64,000 nucleotides of DNA from Girardinichthys multiradiatus (taxonomy: Eukaryota; Chordata; Actinopteri; Cyprinodontiformes; Goodeidae). This document shows positions 41,077-55,530 of this stretch, in pieces (position 1 is the stretch's first letter; each line of letters begins with the position of its first letter). A program made the translations under genes and the position numbers. Location of the stretch: contig NC_061795.1 of NCBI RefSeq assembly GCF_021462225.1, positions 47,084,880 to 47,148,879 of the forward strand. The letters are read 5' to 3'. The notes beneath the pieces are model-generated. The model had not been told where the DNA came from. It saw nothing but the letters and a program-made list of their open reading frames with translations, and ran no database searches.

Positions 41077-44000
41077 ATGGCTCGACAAAACAGTAAGTGA
41101 TCACATTGCTGTTATAATGATGTATCTGCTGCACATTAGGAAACCTCAGAGGGAGATTGTGCTCTGTGTGAAAAACATTTCAGATTTATGAGTCTACATG
41201 TCAGTGTGAGATGACCAACCCCATTCCTGCAACAAATGCAAAAACAGCTTTTAATTCAGATCTGGCTCTGAGGACGGTGACCTGAAGTATGGTTAGGTTC
41301 ACCAAGTGTCCTTCAGAGTTAGTCTTTAGTCTTTATTCCACATGTTGACTGGTTGTAAAATTCTTCAATTGATTTTGAAAAATGAAATGGCTTTTAGATT
41401 TGATTTATTTCAAATTGGGAGAATGCACAAATGAGTCAAGAGCAGGCTATCATGTGATTGTTTAGATAACCCAAAACATCCCAACATTAGTTCTGCAGAT
41501 TTCAGTTGAATACCATAGAAACATCAGCAAGAACACACTTATAAATGCATTCAAATTGAAACATTGGCAAAAAGATACATCTGTGCCAAACCTATTGATA
41601 AAGTGGGTTTAAAAATAGCAGCTGACCAAAGTACTGGAGAATTCAAGTACTGATTGGATATGACCCAACAGCACACCAACCCTGCACTGGCCTTTTTCTA
41701 GGCTTTGAGGCAAAATAAACAGCTTTGGGTTGAGAATAATGAGACAATGTAATCAGAATATTTTCTAATTGGTTGAAAAGCTGCATTCAAATAAAATCTA
41801 CCACACACCATCCCACAATTGATCCATTGGAATCTGCTAATCCTGATTATGGACTGAACTTACATTAGTCCACTTTCATCCAAGTGTAAACAAGTGCTTT
41901 CCTATTTTGGTAAAGAAAAAAATGCATCACAGCATGTTACTTGTAATCTATAAAATGATTTTAAAAAATGAGTGAGCTTACTCTCAGTGGATCTTTTTCT
42001 CTGTTGGTTCTGATCAGGTTTCATTGTCGATGTGGACTTGAGAAGCCATGAAAACAACTTGTTTCACCGCACCAGGGAGATCGATCGGGAGCGCTTGATT
42101 GTTCGCAGAGGTCAGCCCTTCTCTATAACTGTGCAGCTCTCGGACTCTCTACCCCACAAACACCAGCTGGAGCTGGTCCTGCGCCTCGGTAAGCACACAC
42201 TGAATGATCAGAGCAACGACTGAGATCATCAGTCATTAAGCTTTGAGATAAAAAAACAAAAAAACAATTTATAGGCAAAACATTTATCCTTGCGCATCTT
42301 TATTTAGCTTGAAATATGCCTTTGTTTTCACTCTGATTGAAGAAGTTATTTACCAAGTAACATGGTTCAGTTTATACTTTATTCTTATTGTGAGAAAAAT
42401 ACCTTGAAAATACAAATTTTAACAAGAAACTAAGGAGTTTTGAATTCACACTTTTGTTTCTTAACCTGTTAGGCTCTAAGGATTTTAGAAGCAATTTCCA
42501 CCTGAAATTAGATTACTGAAATAAAACAAGTATAGCTGCACAATTATAAAGTCTAAATGCGACCATTTGGTAAGGGTTAGACAGAAACAATATTTTCCCA
42601 GTGGTATCACTATTGCAATTGTTACTATGTCTGATTTGTTTGTGATCATACAAAGAAAATTTAGACTGAATCAGTTAAAGTATATTTGTTTCACAAACGT
42701 TTGAGTCGGCAATGTGCCAGGCAGAGCTGGCATTTTGGCACAATTTAGCCAAAACTGTGCCAAATAGGTATTTCTTACCTCATAAATGGCAATTTGGTCA
42801 AGTTAAAGTGCTGTTTTCCATTGCAGGACTTCTTCTGCATATGACAAGGTCTTGACATTTACCCTGTGTACCATCAAAATGTGCCATTTTGCACACCATA
42901 AAATCTATAGATAGATAGATTTCAGTACTGTGCAAAAGTTTTAGGCAGGTGTGAAAACATGCTGTAAACAACGATTGCTTTCAAAAATGGAAGTGCAGAA
43001 TGCAGTGAATGAACAAAAGATAAATCTAAATCAAATCAAATTTGGTGTGACCACCCTTTGCCTTTAAAACAGCATCAATTCTTCTAGGTAGACTTGCACA
43101 CAGTTTTTGAAGGAGCTCAGGTGGTAGGTTGTTTCAAACATCTTGGAGAACTAACCACAGATCTTCTGTGGATGGAGGCTTTCTTACATCCTTCTGTCTC
43201 TTCATGTAATCCCAGACACACTCAATGATGTTGGGATCAGAGCTCTGTGGGGGCCATACTATTATTTTCAGTAATGCTTGTTCTTCTTTATGCTTAAGAT
43301 AGTTCTGAATGACTTTGGCTGTATGTTTGGGTTCGCTCACTTAGCATTTAGTAAATTGATAAAAATAAACTTCGGTCATCATTTATATTTCTGAAAGCAT
43401 TCTTTGTTTACAGCATTTTGTCACACCTTCCTCAAGCTTTTGCACAGTACTGTATATATATGAGCCACACATCATTTCTCTGTTAGGGTTTGTTTTTTTC
43501 TTTCACATTGTCTTTGGTCAAATAGATAAATGTTAACTTGTATTCTACGTGAGTAACCCTTATTACATATACAGGGTGCGGAAACATACAGGAATCTGCA
43601 AATTTGTGCTACAAGTAAGGAGTGTAATAGTTTAGCATTGTCTCTCAACGCCTGGAACTTATCAAGACAGAAGATAAGCAATGAACTCCTCTCCATTTCC
43701 CAGAGAGACAATCAGTCGACGCCATTAAATCACGAGTTTGTGGCAGGTCAGTAAGAGCCACTTACATAAACATTACTAAACAGCACATTGAGTTCAATAA
43801 CAGTCTAAGACCTGCACTCTGTTGTACAGCCGTGTCTAATGCTCCCACTATATTTACTCTAAAGAAGGCTAAAGATGCTTCATTAGTGTTCATTTACACA
43901 GTAAAGATGTTTAGAAAATCAACAATGAAAAAAGCCATCAAAGCCATTGAAATATTTTGATTTTTAAATGATTAACTTGCTATTCAGATACCTTATGATG

Positions 44001-44365
44001 AAAAAGTATTGCATTTCTCATTAATAGTATTTTACTTCATAACTTCACTCTATCTTTCTATGTAAAATCTTTGAAGATAATCAATTCTGGTAATAAACAA
44101 CCCAGCCTTTTAGTAAACATTCAATTAATTCATCCAACCATTAAATTAATTCCTATTTAATCAGAAATCAATCCTGTTCATCTTTAAGTATTATACTACT
44201 TATCAATTAATCAATGTTTCCCCATTTTACATTTCCTAAATATTTATTTTTATACAAACTAAAGAGATAGATATTATGTTACAAGTCCTCGGCCCGGCCG
44301 CCCCTCGTTACCGGCCCTGGGGGTGACAGACCCCAGTCACTCACCCTCAGAGCCGAGTCTGGTGT

Positions 44366-44417
<52 letters not shown>

Positions 44418-47400
44418 TGCCTCCTGCCAGAAACAAGCTAATGTAGAATGTTAGTAACAAACATTGTAATCCTTAAATAAGTATAGGACTAAATACATTC
44501 CCCAATTTCTGAGATTATTTTCAGTCAAACATGGCAATACCCACACAGACCTAAATATGTTTATTCTAAAGATTATGAAATTATCAACAATGTAGTTTTG
44601 TATTTATTTGTACAGAGTTCAGCTCGAAATGTAAAGCACATTGAGTTGGAAAAGCTCTACTGTCTCCTGATTCTTCAGAGAAGCGTGCTGGTAAAGACAA
44701 TTGAGAGGGGAGCACACAGATCAACTGGGGCTGCAGCCTCTGATGCAGAAGGAGCCGTGGTCGCAATGGCAGAAGTGGTTGCAGGTTCGGACTTGACACT
44801 GGTCCAACAGCCTCCACTGCCCTCAGATCTCAATTCAAAAGAGCAGTTTTGGGATGTGGTTGAGCAGGGGATTCACATCTAGATGTACTGCTTAAAAATC
44901 TGCAGCAGCTTCATTTCAATATGGACTAAAATCTCAGTGGTCCAACCTGGTATAAGCAAGGTATACCTAATAAAGTGTCCAGTGTACATAAACTGTGCTT
45001 TCTTAGCTCTAATAATAATTCTTCAAAGCTATACCTTCATGATCTTGATCATTTACTATTACTTCATCATTAATATTTACTGACCTGTGCTGAGTTTTCA
45101 GTACTTATTTTAAACAAGAAATCACAACAGCCTTTGGACTATTATAGATACAGTGATGAACTTTAGTTTTTTGGGGTGGGTTTGTCATATTGCAAGACAG
45201 TGGAGCTGAAACTTTACATGAAACTGCAAGGTAATTTTGAAGGGATGATCCTAAAATGGCACAAAGACAGAGAACAGGATGTTCCCTTTTAACATTTCAG
45301 TCTCATATGCAGCTGTTGGGTTGTTTTGCAGTCTGAGAAACAGTAAGGTTATCTTCCTTTAAATTCCAGTGTCAATAAGAAGACAAACATGGTATGCTCA
45401 CAGCCTCCTTTCCTGGCTCTTGTCTTGCCTGAGCTGCATTTTTGTCCTCCGTGAAGCAAGTCTGGAAACCCAGTTTTTCTGTGAATTTAGTCAGACCTAA
45501 ACTTTAATCTCAGCACCATCAAAGCCTTGCAACAAAGACGGGGCCATTTTATCTGTACTGGCAGGCTTGGTTTGATCATCAAGGCAGACTGGCTGCCAGA
45601 GCTTTTGACAATTATCAGTTGTTTGGTAAGACTGGGAAAATGGTCATCTTGACCTAACAAACATGAAGGTGTCTAAAGCTTTTTTCCCGCACCCAATAGT
45701 TGTAGGATTTGGCAAAGCAATTGGCTGTAACACAATACAACACCCATTTTTCACAGATTTACAGTCGAGGCCTCCTATTTACATTAACTTCAAATAAGGC
45801 GAGAAGCTATTACATCTTTTTCACAATGAAAACTATTTATTTATGTAGATTTTAAAATATATTTTGCAAACCATCTTCTGGATTATAAGAAAAAGGATTA
45901 TCAAGCGCCGATTGCAACATTGAGTTTTATTTTTTAATCCATAAACATTTTGTTTTTTAGGTAAACGAGACGAGGTGGTGATTAAAGTTCAGAGGCAGCG
46001 GGGGACCGGAGACAAGTGGTGGTTTAACCAGCAGGAGGCTCAGAGTGAAATATTGTTGACTCTGCACAGTCCAGCAGACGCTATCATCGGACAGTATTAT
46101 CTGTCCGTGCTGCTAATGTCATTGGATGGACGCATCGTAGAGAAAGTGAATGAAATCGACTTCCACCTGCTGTTTAACCCGTGGTGTAAAGGTAAAGGAT
46201 GCTTCCTGCAGAACAAATTTATAGGAAACTGTATTTTTGTTAGTCAAACACATCCATAATCAACTACGAACATGTTGAAGCATAACCCACATGATTAAAA
46301 GACAAAAATATTTGAAATTATTTAAAAGAAATCCTACATGTTAATGTTTAAATGATGTTTTGTAGCAACATTGATCTGTGCTGAATTCTTGCTCTATTTG
46401 TTTTATGTTTGTCTGTGTATCAGATGATGTTGTCTACCTGCCTGATGAGAAACTGCTCCACGAGTACGTCATGAACGAAGATGGGGTCATATTCATGGGG
46501 ACCTGGGATTACATCAGAAACATTCCCTGGAATTACGGACAGGTAGCACATCCACACACGTGCACAGATATTTATTGTGTGAATGAGTTGAATCACTTTT
46601 TGTGTTCCTCTGTCAGGACAGAGTTTGGCATGTGAGACTTTTCACAGTGGTGTGTCAGCGGAGACTCAGAGGTTGAGGCTGGATCTCTTTGTTGGAGAGT
46701 AGAGACATCTGGACAAGACATGTCGGAATGCAACCAAACCAAACAAACAGGAAGAAAGACAGGACTTGTCCTTTCTTAGAATAATCCAAAAAACAGTCGC
46801 ACAAGTCACATATGTTCTTTAAGATATCACTGTTTCAGAACCAAATTCGAGAGACATTCCCTAAAACATCCAAAGAAAAAAAAGAAAACATCTTTGGCCT
46901 CCTATACACCGGATTAAGACACGAAATAAAAATCAACCAGAACACACATGGTCTTTGCAGGGTTTTGGAGAGGCATTGGAGGATAGATTAAAAACGCAGT
47001 TGGGTTGCCTTTTTACATGAGGGAATGTTACAGTTTCCAACTGTTTTGAGCATGCACACTTTCTGTAGAGATTTCATGGTGGTTCATTATCATGATGGCA
47101 ACATTTCTAGGTCCTGAGTGTAAAGAAACTCAGCAGCAGCAGTCGCAGCTCATCCATCAGGCTTAAGATGATCTTCATAGAATATAAAGCAAGACTGGCC
47201 ATGCTGGTCTGAATGCCCCATCAGGCTGGCAGTGCTCCAAGTAAGCTGTTGAAGTGCTCTCTCTCCCACTGCTCTTGGTGCAACCAATAGGAGTACAACA
47301 AGCAACTGAATGGTCTACAAACTCCATGTCAATATATATAGAGCTACGGCCAGGTCCCATGCACAAAAGATTGGTATGCGTTGTAATGTGGTCTTATTAC

Positions 47401-50400
47401 AGTGTGAAGAGGCCATCAAAATGCATTAGTTTTACAACTGAATTGACCTGAACTTGCACATCCTTCATCCAATTACTGGGTGTGCATTTAGTGTGAATTG
47501 TTTCTTTGGTTTGAATCCTGTTTGCAACGTGAATCAAGCAAATATTTCAAAATCACTTATATTTTTTTCTCACCAAATTTTAGTGTTATTTATCTTTGAG
47601 GTTCTATTCACAATTATCTGTTTAAGCTATATTTTGTGTGTTGCTGTGAGCTATAATGGCCTGTCCTTTTATGACCCTTTTTATTATTTTAAAAATATTC
47701 CTTACAAATTGGGGTTTGTCAGGAAGTGCTGTGATCAATATTTTCCATGTAGGAAAATAATTTAGGTTGAAACAAAGTGTGAAAGCTTCATTAAACAATC
47801 AAAGTAATAATTTAATATAAAAAAAAAATTATGAACTTCATAATGGAAAAGTTTAAATAAATATAAAGGGTGTAAAGTCATTGAAACAAAATCTCTCAGG
47901 TCATTGTGTCACTTTAGTTGGCTGAGAAACCCCTTCCAAACACATCCTGGTCATCCAGTATTCTCTGTGTTTTATTTTAAAATGTAATAAAATCCTCAAA
48001 TATCAATATGTCAAATATATTTTTGTGTTGCTGACCAAATCCTCCAACATAATGGAATTTTCCATAGTGAGAATTTTTATTCTTGGATCGGAAGGTTAAG
48101 TAGGGCTAGAGAAATATATTTGACAAATAGTTTTCCTTTTAATTTCTCTCCCCACTGTGTCTTTTCAAGTTTGAGGACTTTGTGATGGACATTTGTTTTG
48201 AAGTCCTGGACAATTCCCAAGAAGCTCTGCAGAACTTCAAGATGGACATTGAGAGAAGATCTGATCCTGTCTACATCAGCAGGATTATCACTGCAATGGT
48301 GAGGAATTCTTCTCTGATCTGGAAACATTTTGTCTGCACAGAAAAACACATGGATTCAGGTCTACAACATGACCACCATTGGATTGAGGGGGCTTCGTTT
48401 TAAATATATTACCCAGCAGAAATCATTTTATAAAGATCTTATTAAGAATGAAAATATGTTCAGGGGAGGTAATATAAACTTGGAACCTTTTACAAATTTT
48501 AAGATGTCTTTTCCACCTGTACAGGTGAATGCCAATGGTGACAGGGGTGTATTGATTGGGCGCTGGAAGCAACCATACCTTGATGGAGTCGCACCAAATC
48601 GATGGACCGGCAGCGTTCCCATCCTCAGAAAGTGGAGCAAAGATGGCATCAAAGCAGTCAAATATGGCCAGTGCTGGGTGTTTGCAGGTGTTGCATGTAC
48701 AGGTAATTGTTTTCACTGGTTTTATTTAAAGGGTCTGTAGCAATCTATAACAAAAGAAATTCATTTACATGTCTTCCACATGATTATAGTTCAGAATCTT
48801 CAACATTTTTATAGTGAATGTGAACATGTCTACCTGACAGATAAAAGCGACTAAGTTCAAAAGAAAATAAGGAAGAAAAAGTGACCACATTGAGATGTGA
48901 TTTTCTTCATAGTTCTTCGCTGTCTGGGAATCCCAACACGCCTCATAACCAACTTCTTCTCAGCCCATGATGTGGATGGGAACCTTTCCATAGACTTTGT
49001 GGAGAACTTTGAGAGCAGAGAGGAAAAGAACGACAGCAGCTGGTTAGATCAAATGTTATCCTTCATTTTAGACTGTGTACCCTTTATTATTTCTATGGTT
49101 TTATTAATGAGGACATCAAAGGTTCTTGAAACCAGATCAGTGTTCCACCAAAGAAAAATATCACATGCTACTCTATATTGATTTAAGTGTCTATAAATCT
49201 AAGCTCACTTTTAGTGCCTTTTAAAGAAATAGAGAGCATAAAGCAGCAAAGTGCTACTTACCAGTCATCAAGCGTGAGCAATGTTGCAAAATTAAAGATT
49301 CAATCAGTAGATGGCGCTGCTCCAGTCTTATCTGACCAATTTGCTACTTTGGATCAAAAATATGTGTGTTAACACAATGCCAAAGAGGAAATACACCAGC
49401 AATGACCTACGAGAAGCAACTGCTGATTGGAAGTCATTCACACAGAGAGATTCAGTACCTTCAAATGTACAACTGTGGCCAACCTTCCTAAGGGTGAGCA
49501 TCCCACCACATTCACCCCAATGTCAGACCATGCAATGTTGAGATAAAATAAAACAACACTCTATAGGCATCAGTTAGTATTTTAAGTGTTAGTTAGCATG
49601 TGCATGACAAGACTGAACAAGTATGGCTTGTTTGGAAAATTAAAATATGAAGCATCAAAGTTTCCAATGGTGTGTCTGAATGTATCACAAGACTGCTGGA
49701 ACAGTGTCCTGTGGACACATGAGACCAAAGTAGAGATGTTTGATTTTCTCCAAACCTGGAGCTGTGCATAATGCTCAAACAAGCATATCAGAGTGTGTCA
49801 AAATTATTCCACAACTATTTAGAGACTGACTAGGACAGAAATCAACTATTGAGAGGTGTTGCTGAAATGTTGTTCAATAAGATGTTTAATAAATCATGGG
49901 GGGGGGGGGGGGACTGTAGCTGTTAATGTTTTATAGTAGCTGTGCCTTTGGAATGATTTGATTGAATCCATCTGATGGTTTAAGATGTTTTTTGTCCTTC
50001 TTTGGTTATAGGAACTTCCACTGTTGGGTCGAGTCCTGGATGAGGAGAGATGATCTCCCAAAAGGAAATGAAGGTTGGCAGGTTTTGGACCCCACGCCTC
50101 AAGAACTCAGTGATGGTATCTTTCTGATCTCTTCTTTAACTCATGTGATTCTAAAAATTATAAGCAGTGTAACCTCAGACTTTTTTGATGTGATGAATTT
50201 TGAGATGTTTTTCAGAAATTCAATTGAATGCGATGAGTTTCCAAAACACTAATTGCCCAAAAACACATATTGTTGCAAAAGTTACCTTAAAATAAAATAG
50301 TATTATTTTTTTTAGGGGCGTTTTGCTGTGGTCCATGTCCAGTGTCGGCGATCAAGGAGGGAAATCTGGGAGTGAAGTATGACGCTCCGTTTATATTTGC

Positions 50401-52936
50401 TGAGGTGAACGCTGATATCATCTACTGGAGGTTCCTACCAGGCGGACAGAAGCAGAAGGTTTTCACTGATAGTTAATAAAAATTTAAAAAGCCATTTTAG
50501 CTGGAAGAATGAAACAGGTTAATGAAGAAAGCTGCTGTGGTTGCTGTGACAGATCCGTGTGGACCAAAGATCCGTGGGAAGGAACATCAGCACCAAAAGC
50601 ATTTATGGCAATGGAAGAGAAGACGTCACTCTGCTCTACAAGTACCCTGAAGGTCAGTGGCAGAGCAGAACAAAAAGAAGCCATTTATAAAAATCTAAAC
50701 CTGATATTAATTTATTGCAGTTGATCTTAAAACCAAACATTTAGTATCACAATGATGCCTCAGACTTGGCACGGTGGTATATAACTGTTTTCATTCTTTT
50801 TCTGTTTTCATTGACTGAGTTTTTGACTGAATTTTCAGTCAGTGATATATATGTTTGTTTTTTTGCAGGCTCTAAAGAAGAGAGAGAGGTTTATAAGAAG
50901 GCAGGACGCAGGGTCACCCATCATACCGATGGGACGGTAGCACCACCAAGGCTAAACCTGTTGATTAAGCATCCTAACCCTGTGTTTGGAACAAACTTTG
51001 ATGTGATTCTTGAGGTACAAAGTGATAGGGTTTAGTTTTGTTTTTCTTCTGTATTTTTTTTAGTTTGTCAGTGTATGAGATGATGTATCTCCTGTGTTCA
51101 CAGGTGACGAATGAAGGATGTGATGATACTAATGTTCAGCTGACAGTGCACGCCATAGCTGTCACTTACAACTCACTCCACCAGGGGGAGTGCCAGAGGC
51201 AGAAGAACAATGTGACTGTGTCGGCTCAGAAGGGTCAGCAGACTGCTGATGCAGACGAATAAAATCAGTAGTCCTGCCACAGGGTCTGATATTTCTCCCT
51301 TTTTACCTTCTGTGTGTTTAGCTCATAAAGAAGTGCTGCATTTCCGCTATGAGGACTACTCCAAATGTGTCTCTGAGCATAATCTGATCAGGGTGAAAGC
51401 ACTTGCTGAAGCTCAGGGGGACAGTTTGGCTGTAATGGCTGTGGCTGACATCCCACTGAACATGCCTGAGCTCCACATTAAGGTGAGTGCACAATGAAGA
51501 GGTGGGACAAAGCTAAGCAAGCAAAGACACCTCCGTTTGTCTCAAATATAGTGTATAAAAGTCAGAAACATTAACATATATTCAGTGCTTTGCAAAACAG
51601 TTTATTCACATTTTACACATTAAAAAACCACAAATTCTAACGTAATTTCAAGATATTTTATGTAAAAGATAAACGCAACGATGTGCAGTCCTAGTTATTT
51701 GACACACAGTTCATTTTCCATTAGGTGAAACATTCAGTTTCAGTCCCAAACTGACCAGAGCATATTGCTCGACATGGCATGTGGAAAACTGCAAGCAGAA
51801 CTTCTTATTGCTTCAATTTTACTAAATATTTTTCTTAACACTGTTCTATTAAGCACAGTTTTGTGGAGTGCACATGTAATAGTTGTCTTGTCATTGGGTC
51901 CTCTCACCTGAGCAGTGGGTTTCTGCAGCTCCTCCAGAGTTGCCATGGGCTTCTTGGCTTCTTTTCTGATTAATGCTCTCCTTGGCCGGTCTGTCAGCTT
52001 AGGTGGACGGTCATGTCTTGGTAGGTCTGCAGTTGGTCCATCCTCTCTCCATGTTCAGATAATGGATTGAACAGAACTCTGTGAGATGTTCTTAGCTTGT
52101 GATATTGTAGTAGAACCTAACTCTGCTTTAAACCTCTCCACAACTTTCTCCCAGACCTGTCAGCTGTGTTCCTTGGTCTTCATGATGCTGTTTTGCTCTC
52201 ATGTTCTCTAACAAACCTCTGAGGCCAGAAACAATAAATAAATCTCCACATTTCAGATTTTTGTTTGTCAAACATTCTTAAACTGTTTTTAAAACCATTA
52301 ACATTGGGTTTGTCTACAGCACAAAATCCGAGTGGAATACATTGAAGATTGTGGTTCTATCATGGTCAAATGCGAAGCTTTTTAAAAACTATAAATACTT
52401 TTCCAAGGTTCTGTATGTATCAGGACAATTACAAATGGAGTAAAGCATGTGATCAATACATTTTTATATAAACAATAGAGAAGAAAATACTCTCTGTTCT
52501 GTCTCCAAGGTTCTTGGAAAGGCTTTTGTTTGGGAACAGTTGACCGCTTATATCTCCTTCACAAATCCTCTGCCAGTCCCCCTGACTGGTGGTGTGTTCA
52601 CTCTGGAGGGGGCCGGCCTGCTGTCGGAAACTCAGATCTATGTTGAGTAAGTAACAAGGATAGATTAAAATGGAAGCAGATTTAACCCTCACTGATATTA
52701 CTTCAACCTCAAAATATCCAATATTCATCCTCAATTCACCATAAAATCATACCTGTTGTTTTTTCAGGGGTGTTATTTCTCCACGCCAGAAGGTGTCAGT
52801 GAAGATCTCCTTCACACCGATGAGGACCGGGGTCAGGACCCTTCTGGTGGACTTTGACTCTGACAGGCTCAAGGACGTCAAGGGAGTCGCCTCCGTGGTT
52901 GTTCGAAAGAAATACAGGAATATGATCCCTGCGTAA
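41077..52936 (+). CDS. Transglutaminase (TGM2-like), complete, 15 exons, 687 aa
   Basis: Calcium-dependent enzyme that joins glutamine to lysine side chains between proteins. Exons: 41077-41092, 42018-42188, 45961-46191, 46424-46542, 48170-48298, 48525-48702, 48913-49042, 50012-50115, 50316-50458, 50553-50652, 50869-51014, 51104-51233, 51322-51482, 52510-52646, 52768-52936. All have GT-AG junctions and consistent phases, total 2064 bp. Domains: N-terminal beta-sandwich ([13 protein letters not shown]), core with catalytic Cys272 ([13 protein letters not shown]), His328 (NFHCWVESW), Asp351 (VLDPTPQE) and the transition-state Trp236 (GRW), then two C-terminal beta-barrels. The Cys-His and His-Asp spacings (56 and 23) roughly match or equal those of mammalian TGM2 (58 and 23), and the length equals human TGM2. 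No N-terminal Cys cluster of the TGM1 type is present. The exact paralogue is unresolved. Confidence 0.95.
42923..43453 (-). mobile_element. Short Tc1-like element with transposase remnant
   Basis: Inverted ends CAGTACTGTGCAAAAGTTTT (left) and their complement at the right edge (…CTTTTGCACAGTACTG). On the minus strand, 43134-43340 encodes the end of a Tc1 transposase ([20 protein letters not shown]). It is a deleted, non-autonomous copy in transglutaminase intron 2. Confidence 0.8.
44367..44414. repeat. (CA)n microsatellite
   Basis: About 24 CA units in transglutaminase intron 2, likely polymorphic. Confidence 0.97.
44800..44992 (+). mobile_element. Tc1-like 3' end relic (second family)
   Basis: Frame fragment [18 protein letters not shown] corresponds to the [15 protein letters not shown] region of a Tc1 transposase. 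It ends with ACCTAATAAAGTGTCCAGTG, the terminal sequence of that family. It lies in intron 2 and is too degraded to function. Confidence 0.7.
49590..49790 (+). mobile_element. Tc1-like transposase relic (third family)
   Basis: Open segment [15 protein letters not shown] and then [16 protein letters not shown] resembles the part of Tc1 transposases around the first catalytic Asp (usually SVLWTDESKVE); here the Asp codon reads His. It lies in transglutaminase intron 7. The element's ends were not found. Confidence 0.6.
51578..52425. repeat. DNA-transposon-like repeat, about 850 bp
   Basis: Starts CAGTGCTTTGCAAAACAG and ends ATACTTTTCCAAGGTTCTGT, imperfect inverted ends of the same kind as 6730-6860. 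No transposase was identified. It fills most of intron 13 of the transglutaminase gene. Confidence 0.55.
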
Positions 52937-53182
52937 AGTGGACGTTTTTAGATAACTCTTGGGCTGATGGAAACCATAACATCTTGTAGTAGGAGAACCA
53001 ATGGGAGTTTCACTTATATGTTACAGTGTAGAACAGCTGGACCCACTGAAACACCCTATATAGACCTTATCATTGAAAATTGACTTGGTTTGTACTTTGA
53101 CCACTCGTCTAGTATTAGTATGGCTTAAAATCATGGTAAAAAGAAGGTAGACCTTTTGCATATTTTAGGGTTTTATTGTATA

Positions 53183-53188
53183 AATAAA
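53183..53188 (+). terminator. Poly(A) signal of the transglutaminase gene
   Basis: AATAAA 247 bp after the stop codon, the first canonical signal downstream of it. Confidence 0.6.
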
Positions 53189-53679
53189 GCAAGTTCAGCA
53201 ACTTCAGCGGCACAAAGTCCCTCCTCAGATGTTCTGCCATACCATAAAATATTAAAGATGGAAAAGTTTGTAAAAATGTAATTCAAACCAAACAACCTGG
53301 CTATGTTCAACATACTTAAAAGAGTTGTACTTTCTTTTTATGAAAAGTATAAACAGTCATATGCGATAAATTAGAATACTATTTAAAAGTTCATTTAGTT
53401 CACTAAGTTACACACATTATGACACACAGGCTGATGTTTTCAATCCTTTTCGCTGTTAACTATGATGATTTTCTGCTCACAACTAATGAAAGCATGATAT
53501 TTAAGATTAGAATATTAAATCAGAGCTATGAAAAACATTTTAACACAGAAATGTGGGCTTAATGAAATGTATGTTTAATATCTGCTTATAGGTTTTACTT
53601 TTAATCTGACAATCTAACCCCATCTGAAAACATATTCTTATATTGTTTTATCTGTGGTGTTTCTAATCCCTAGGTTTCT

Positions 53680-53719
<40 letters not shown>

Positions 53720-55314
53720 TTTAAAAGCATTTGTCTCCTCCATCAAATCTCTTGTGCATTGCCCTTTCCTTTGACTGGCTGACCCTTGAACCCATCCACC
53801 AGTAGTTTCACATCTTGCAGCTTCACGTTTTACCTGCTTCCATTGACTTTTAGTCTTCTCCAGAGCAAGGCTTATGCACTGCTTTGAGTTGGTCTATTTT
53901 TTAAAACATTTTAAGCTTCTAACAAGTATTATCAAGTTTTCTTACTGGTTTCTGTTTTGTAACCATTTGTTGTATTTGTCTAGGCTTTTCCAAGACGTCA
54001 CTGAATGATAAATTGATGAATAAAGAAAACAAAGAAGAAGATTTTCTCAATGAAATTTAAATAATTTTTTTTCAGGCAGATTAACTGTACCATATCTGTA
54101 CTGCTTTTGTTCAGTTCAGAAAACATGACCTATTGATGGTTGTATTTACACTTTGTAGAGCCATGCTGTCATGGTTTAGCCAAACCGGAAACATCCAGAA
54201 ATGTTTTTTGCAATTTATTCAGCCTCAGTTGGAGAGTCATTTCTTCTGTGAACATGTCATAATCACGGGTACACAGCTGTAACACGATGAAGTAAAAGCT
54301 CACTTATGATTACTTTTACCATGCATCTATGTCCAACTTTGTTCCTGCTTTTGCACATGTTGTCTTTTCTTTCTCATTTCTGTCTTTTGAATATGCATCT
54401 TCACCCAATCTCCTGAGTTCGGTCCATCTTCAGTCCTTTTTTTAGGCTCCTTATCTGGGTCAGGCACTCTTTGTCACTGTGCTCTACTGCTTTTTTTAGC
54501 TGCTCAGAAATGTGTCACTTTTACATGTCAGAGGCTTCAACGGAAAAAACGATAAGACAGGCTGAACTGATGTTTATCCTGCTCTGAGGTCCTTAACCAA
54601 ATCCTGATGTGTCATTAAGAGATATTCACCTCAATTTTAAGCTGTTACAGCAGAATAAATATTTCTGCAAAGAGCCACCATTATCTATTTGTCTACTTGG
54701 GATACTTTACAACATGTCATTCAGTTATACAGCCACTGGAGGGCAGCATATGACTTTCACTGGTTTCCTGACATTTAGGCTAAATTACATAATTTTGTTC
54801 TCAACTGTTTGAAAAACAAAATTATGTCCAAGTGAGAGTCATTAACAGAGAACGATGGAGAACAGTTTGTTAAATCGTGTGGATTTAAGGAAAATATCTT
54901 TTATTTTGATTGTGGATAGTGGAGCTGCTACTCGTCCACAAAGGCTTTAGCTGAAGTGGTTTCTGCTCCCTGATCACGATGCCTCCTGGATGCCTACCTT
55001 CAGAGGTTTTCCAAACAAGGCCCACTGTATGGAGACTCCTGGGGCAGTCAGGGAATTATTAGAGGAGTACAGTATATATCCTTCCTGGTCTGAGAACAAC
55101 TAGGGCTACCCCAGAACAAGCTAGAGAGTGTAGCTGATGAAATGGATGTTTGGGCTAACCTCCTAACCTGACTACAGTTAAGAAGCTGTTTTTGGTTTGT
55201 CATTTTCAATCATTTTGTATTCATCTTTGTAGATCCTTTTGTTTTGGTTTTGAGAAGTTCTTGTTTTTGGTTCAGTTATGGTTTCATGATTACTGTGTTT
55301 CTTTTATGCACTCA
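53189..55314. other. No gene seen
   Basis: No coding region is recognised; contains a TA-rich microsatellite at about 53684-53720 followed by a T run. Confidence 0.4.
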
Positions 55315-55530
55315 TTTAGGCTACGTTCACATGCAGGCAAATACGGCCCAAATCCAACATTTTTGCCCATATGGGACCGATGTCGCACTTTTTCATGGCA
55401 ATCAGAATGGCCCGTTTCCATTCTTTTCACCTCCAAAAAATCGAATTGTGCCGCTTTCATATGTGGTACTAAATTGGATACGTATCTGATAGTTTTCAAA
55501 GCAGTTAGAACGGTCATGAACATTTATAAT
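55315..55530. repeat. hAT-like non-autonomous repeat relic
   Basis: Begins TTAGGCTACGTTCACATGCA and contains ATGTGGTACTAAATTGGATA and TCTGATAGTTTTCAAAG, characteristic of a fish short DNA repeat usually placed with hAT. Assignment from memory; no transposase. Confidence 0.5.

Noticed and set aside
51038..51262. Separate small gene at 51.0-51.3 kb
   Set aside because: This is transglutaminase exon 12 with flanking intron read in the same frame.
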